Source: Microbacterium foliorum
Lineage (GTDB): Bacteria; Actinomycetota; Actinomycetes; Actinomycetales; Microbacteriaceae
NCBI RefSeq assembly: GCF_006385575.1
Contig: NZ_CP041040.1
Coordinates: forward strand, 62,001-126,000
Reading direction: 5' to 3'
DNA length: 64,000 nucleotides
Under the pieces are notes generated by a model. That model was not told the DNA's origin and searched no databases. It saw nothing but the letters and a program-made list of their open reading frames with translations. Made by a program: the position numbers and the translations under genes. Below are positions 61,522 through 64,000 of this stretch, in pieces; position 1 is the first letter of the stretch; every line of letters starts with the position of its first letter.

Positions 61522-62514
61522 ATGACCAGCCCTGAGGATGCCGCGAGCATCACCGACGTCGTGAGCGACGCATCGAGCGAGAGGCTCGCGGCCGCACGTC
61601 CACTGGGCAGCGGCGCTCCGGTGCTGGCCTTCGACGTGGGGGGCACCGACATCAAGTCGGCGCTGTTCGACGCAGACGGTACGGCCCTCGGCCTGCGCCG
61701 CACGCCGACCCCGGTGGCCGACGGCGATCGCACCGAGGTGCTGATCGAGCGGCTCGGGGTGCTCGCCGCCGAGCTGCGGGCGGACCACCCCGACGTGGTG
61801 CCGCAGGCGGCCGGGCTCGTCGTGCCGGGGATCGTCGACGCGGATGCCGGGCTCGGCGTCTTCGCCAGCAACCTCGGCTGGCACGACTCGCCGCTGCGAG
61901 ATCTCGCTTCGGCGAAGCTCGGCCTGCCCGTGGCGTTCGACCACGATGTGCGCGCGGCGAGCTGGGCCGAGCACCGCCTGGGCGGCGCTCGCGCGTACTC
62001 GAACTCGGTCGTGCTGGTGATCGGCACCGGCATCGCGGGCGCGCTGCTCGTGGGCGGAGAGCCCTACACGGCGGGCGGCTATGCGGGCGAGATCGGTCAT
62101 TCGCCGATCGCCGACGGACCCGTGTGCGCGTGCGGCGCCCGAGGCTGCCTCGAGGTCGTCGCGTCGGCCGGTGCCATCGCGCGCCGTTATCGCGAGGCGA
62201 CCGGCATCACCCCCGACGGCGCCAAAGACGTGATCGCCCGCGCCGCTGCCGGCGATCGGATCGCCTCGGAGATCTGGAACTCGGCGCTCGACGCCCTCAC
62301 TCTGTCGCTCGCGCAGCTCACCGCGGTCATCGCACCCGAGGCGATCGTGATCGGCGGGGGGCTCTCCCGCGCCGGCGGAGCGCTCTTCGACGAGCTGCGA
62401 GCCCGACTGGCTGAGCGGCTCAGCTTCCATCGCCTCCCCGAGCTCGTGCCCGCCGAGCTCTCGGGCAACGCCGGCATCCTGGGCGCGGCACTGCGCGCGA
62501 GGGAGCTCGCATGA
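61522..62514 (+). CDS. ROK-family sugar kinase
   Basis: A 330-residue kinase. The ATP phosphate motif is FDVGGTDIKSALFDADG, the substrate motif GEIGHSPI and the zinc motif CACGARGCLE are present; no HTH is found, so it is an enzyme and not a repressor. In the pathway suggested here it phosphorylates the imported amino sugar at position 6 (AgaK-like), which is needed because uptake is by ABC transport and not PTS. An N-terminal extension of about 30 residues precedes the domain. Overlaps the next gene by 4 nt. Confidence 0.9.
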   Translation: MTSPEDAASITDVVSDASSERLAAARPLGSGAPVLAFDVGGTDIKSALFDADGTALGLRRTPTPVADGDRTEVLIERLGVLAAELRADHPDVVPQAAGLVVPGIVDADAGLGVFASNLGWHDSPLRDLASAKLGLPVAFDHDVRAASWAEHRLGGARAYSNSVVLVIGTGIAGALLVGGEPYTAGGYAGEIGHSPIADGPVCACGARGCLEVVASAGAIARRYREATGITPDGAKDVIARAAAGDRIASEIWNSALDALTLSLAQLTAVIAPEAIVIGGGLSRAGGALFDELRARLAERLSFHRLPELVPAELSGNAGILGAALRARELA

Positions 62515-63452
62515 TCCTCACCGTCACCCCGAACCCCGCCCTCGACCTCACCTGGCACGTCGAGCGACTCACTCTCGGCGAGACGCACAGAGCGGATGCC
62601 GGTGCGGTGCGCGCCGGCGGCAAGGGGCTCAACGTCGCCAGGGTCGCGCACGCTCAGGGCGCCTCGGTGCTCGCGGTGTCGACTGCCGGTGGCCGCAGCG
62701 GCGTCGAGCTCGCGGCTGAGCTCGGTGCCAGCGGGGTGCCTCACCGACTCGTGCCTGTGGTGGGAGCGACTCGGCAGAGCATCGCCCTGGTCGACGAGGC
62801 GCTCGGAGACACCACGGTCGTCAACGAGCGGGGTATGAACCCGACCGATCCCGAGTGGGCCGCGCTGCTCGGCGAGGTCGTCGACGCTCTGCCCGGCGCG
62901 CAGGTGCTGGTGATCTCGGGCAGCCTTCCGCCCGGGGCGCCCGAGACGCTGCTCCCTCTGCTGATCGGCACGGCGCGAGACGCGGGCGTGCCGGTGATCG
63001 TCGACACGTCCGGTCCTGCGATGTTGCACGCGGCGGATGCCGGAGCATCCGTGCTCAAACCCAACGCCGCCGAGCTCGTCGAGGCGACCGGCATCACCGA
63101 TCCGGTCGAGGGCGCCCGCTCGCTGATCGAGCGCGGCGTCGACCTCGTGCTGCTGTCGCTCGGCGCCGAGGGGATGCTCGCGGTCACGGCATCCGAGGTG
63201 CTGCACGCCCGCCTCGACGCTCCGCTCGCCGGCAACCCGACCGGTGCCGGTGACGCCGGAGTGGCCGCCTGCGCGGTGCTCTATGCCGACGGCATCCGTG
63301 ACCCGGCAGCCATTCTGCGACGCGCGACCGCCTGGTCGGCTGCCGCTGTGCTCATGCCGCTCGCCGGCGAGATCTCCGACGAGTGGGAGGCGCTCGAGCA
63401 GCGTCTGCTCGTCGCCCCCTACGACCCCACCGTTCGAGAGGACCCTCTGTGA
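62511..63452 (+). CDS. PfkB-family kinase (tagatose-6-phosphate/1-phosphofructokinase type)
   Basis: A 313-residue ribokinase-fold kinase. The N-terminus MILTVTPNPALDLTW and GGKGLNVARVA match the fructose-1-phosphate/tagatose-6-phosphate kinase branch; the catalytic GTGAGD motif reads NPTGAGDAGV. It would make tagatose-1,6-bisphosphate for the aldolase encoded next. The ATG overlaps the ROK kinase stop; its own stop overlaps the aldolase start. Confidence 0.9.
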   Translation: MILTVTPNPALDLTWHVERLTLGETHRADAGAVRAGGKGLNVARVAHAQGASVLAVSTAGGRSGVELAAELGASGVPHRLVPVVGATRQSIALVDEALGDTTVVNERGMNPTDPEWAALLGEVVDALPGAQVLVISGSLPPGAPETLLPLLIGTARDAGVPVIVDTSGPAMLHAADAGASVLKPNAAELVEATGITDPVEGARSLIERGVDLVLLSLGAEGMLAVTASEVLHARLDAPLAGNPTGAGDAGVAACAVLYADGIRDPAAILRRATAWSAAAVLMPLAGEISDEWEALEQRLLVAPYDPTVREDPL

Positions 63453-64000
63453 CCCTGGTCTCCGCCCGCGAACTGGTGACGGATGCCGCAGCACGCGGCA
63501 TCGGCATCGGCGCGTTCAACGTGATCCACCTCGAGACCGCCGAGGGGCTCGTGCGCGCCTCCGAGGCGGCGCACCTGCCGGTGATCCTGCAGATCTCGCA
63601 GAACTGCGCCGACTATCACGGCGGTCTCGAGCCGATCGCGCTGGCGACTCTCGCGATCGCCCGCCGGGCAGCGACGCCGGTCGCGGTGCACCTCGATCAC
63701 GCCGAGCGCCCCGAGCTCGTCGACGAGGCCATCGCCCTCGGATTCGGCTCGGTCATGTTCGACGGCGGCGCGCTGCCCTACGACGAGAACGTGGCGATCA
63801 CGGCTGCCGTCGCCGAGCGGTCCCACGCGGCCGGCGTCTACATCGAGGGCGAGCTGGGCGAGGTCGGCGGCAAAGACGGCGCCCACGCTCCCGGAGTCCG
63901 CACCGACCCCGACGAGGCGCGGGCGTTCGTGGCCGCGACCGGCGTCGACGCGCTCGCCGTGGCCGTGGGTTCGTCTCACGCGATGACCGACCGCACGGCA
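63449..64000 (+). CDS. Class II fructose/tagatose-bisphosphate aldolase, 3' end missing
   Basis: 184 codons are visible; the gene runs off the window. GAFNVIHLETAEGLVRASE and the zinc-binding PVAVHLDHAE, then FGSVMFDGG and GELGEVGGKDG, are as in class II aldolases (KbaY/GatY/FbaA). The context with AgaS-like, ROK and PfkB genes favours tagatose-1,6-bisphosphate. GTG at 63449 overlaps the PfkB stop by 4 nt. Confidence 0.88.
   Translation, partial: MTLVSARELVTDAAARGIGIGAFNVIHLETAEGLVRASEAAHLPVILQISQNCADYHGGLEPIALATLAIARRAATPVAVHLDHAERPELVDEAIALGFGSVMFDGGALPYDENVAITAAVAERSHAAGVYIEGELGEVGGKDGAHAPGVRTDPDEARAFVAATGVDALAVAVGSSHAMTDRTA

Overview
The window is high-GC DNA from an actinobacterium, most likely the family Microbacteriaceae and possibly Microbacterium. 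This is inferred from base composition, from the archaeo-actinobacterial mismatch endonuclease NucS, from an Mrp antiporter with fused A and B subunits, and from many -10 boxes (TANNNT) lying only 6-7 nt before start codons. Almost all DNA is coding, in short operons. I see no rRNA, tRNA, prophage, insertion sequence or CRISPR array.

Layout. 1-2295 is the 3' part of a YdeP/FdhF-like molybdopterin oxidoreductase. 2318-4068 is a divergent MarR regulator and MFS exporter. 4204-7811 holds an AroE-like dehydrogenase, a cold-shock gene with a long structured upstream region, a HAD phosphatase, nucS and a small membrane protein. 7813-10184 is an MFS/LacI divergent pair sharing a perfect operator. 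10197-11696 is a polytopic membrane protein. 11959-18469 is the Mrp Na+/H+ antiporter operon (A/B fusion, C, D, E, F, G), followed by a DUF2510 protein. 19335-27788 carries an alpha/beta hydrolase, an MFS protein, a membrane-anchored penicillin acylase homologue and a TetR - degenerate ABC protein - YhgE operon. 27922-34030 has argG, an HxlR/MFS/flavin reductase cluster, a ZIP-like transporter and an HSL-type hydrolase. 34085-35776 has a PucR-like regulator and a VapBC-type toxin-antitoxin pair. 35816-42267 is a seven-gene MoxR/DUF58/VWA (Bat-like) operon. 42464-49931 has Pr6Pr, EamA, purA, a lactonase-like propeller, an MFS pump behind a SoxR-type promoter and a flavin disulphide reductase-like enzyme. 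50133-53772 is DUF427 plus a complete glycine betaine/choline-type ABC importer. 53945-55619 has an AI-2E-family protein and chorismate mutase. 55758-64000 is a sugar locus: ROK repressor, ABC importer, SIS isomerase/deaminase, ROK kinase, PfkB kinase and class II aldolase. This gene set fits an amino sugar (N-acetylgalactosamine or galactosamine) route to tagatose-bisphosphate, and it runs off the right edge.

The least expected signal is a set of intergenic elements. Five places (4094-4169, 5900-5974, 42361-42433, 48293-48368, 53840-53915) carry the same design: two direct copies of a short core exactly 19 bp apart, then two inverted copies exactly 19 bp apart. The core sequence differs between most elements. 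A sixth element of similar length (56954-57027) has only the outer inverted pair. I do not recognise them as a named family. Other signals worth checking are a SoxR box with a 19-bp promoter spacer, twelve probable leaderless promoters, an ABC-like protein without its ATP-binding motifs, and an MrpC subunit with an acidic tail of about 150 residues.
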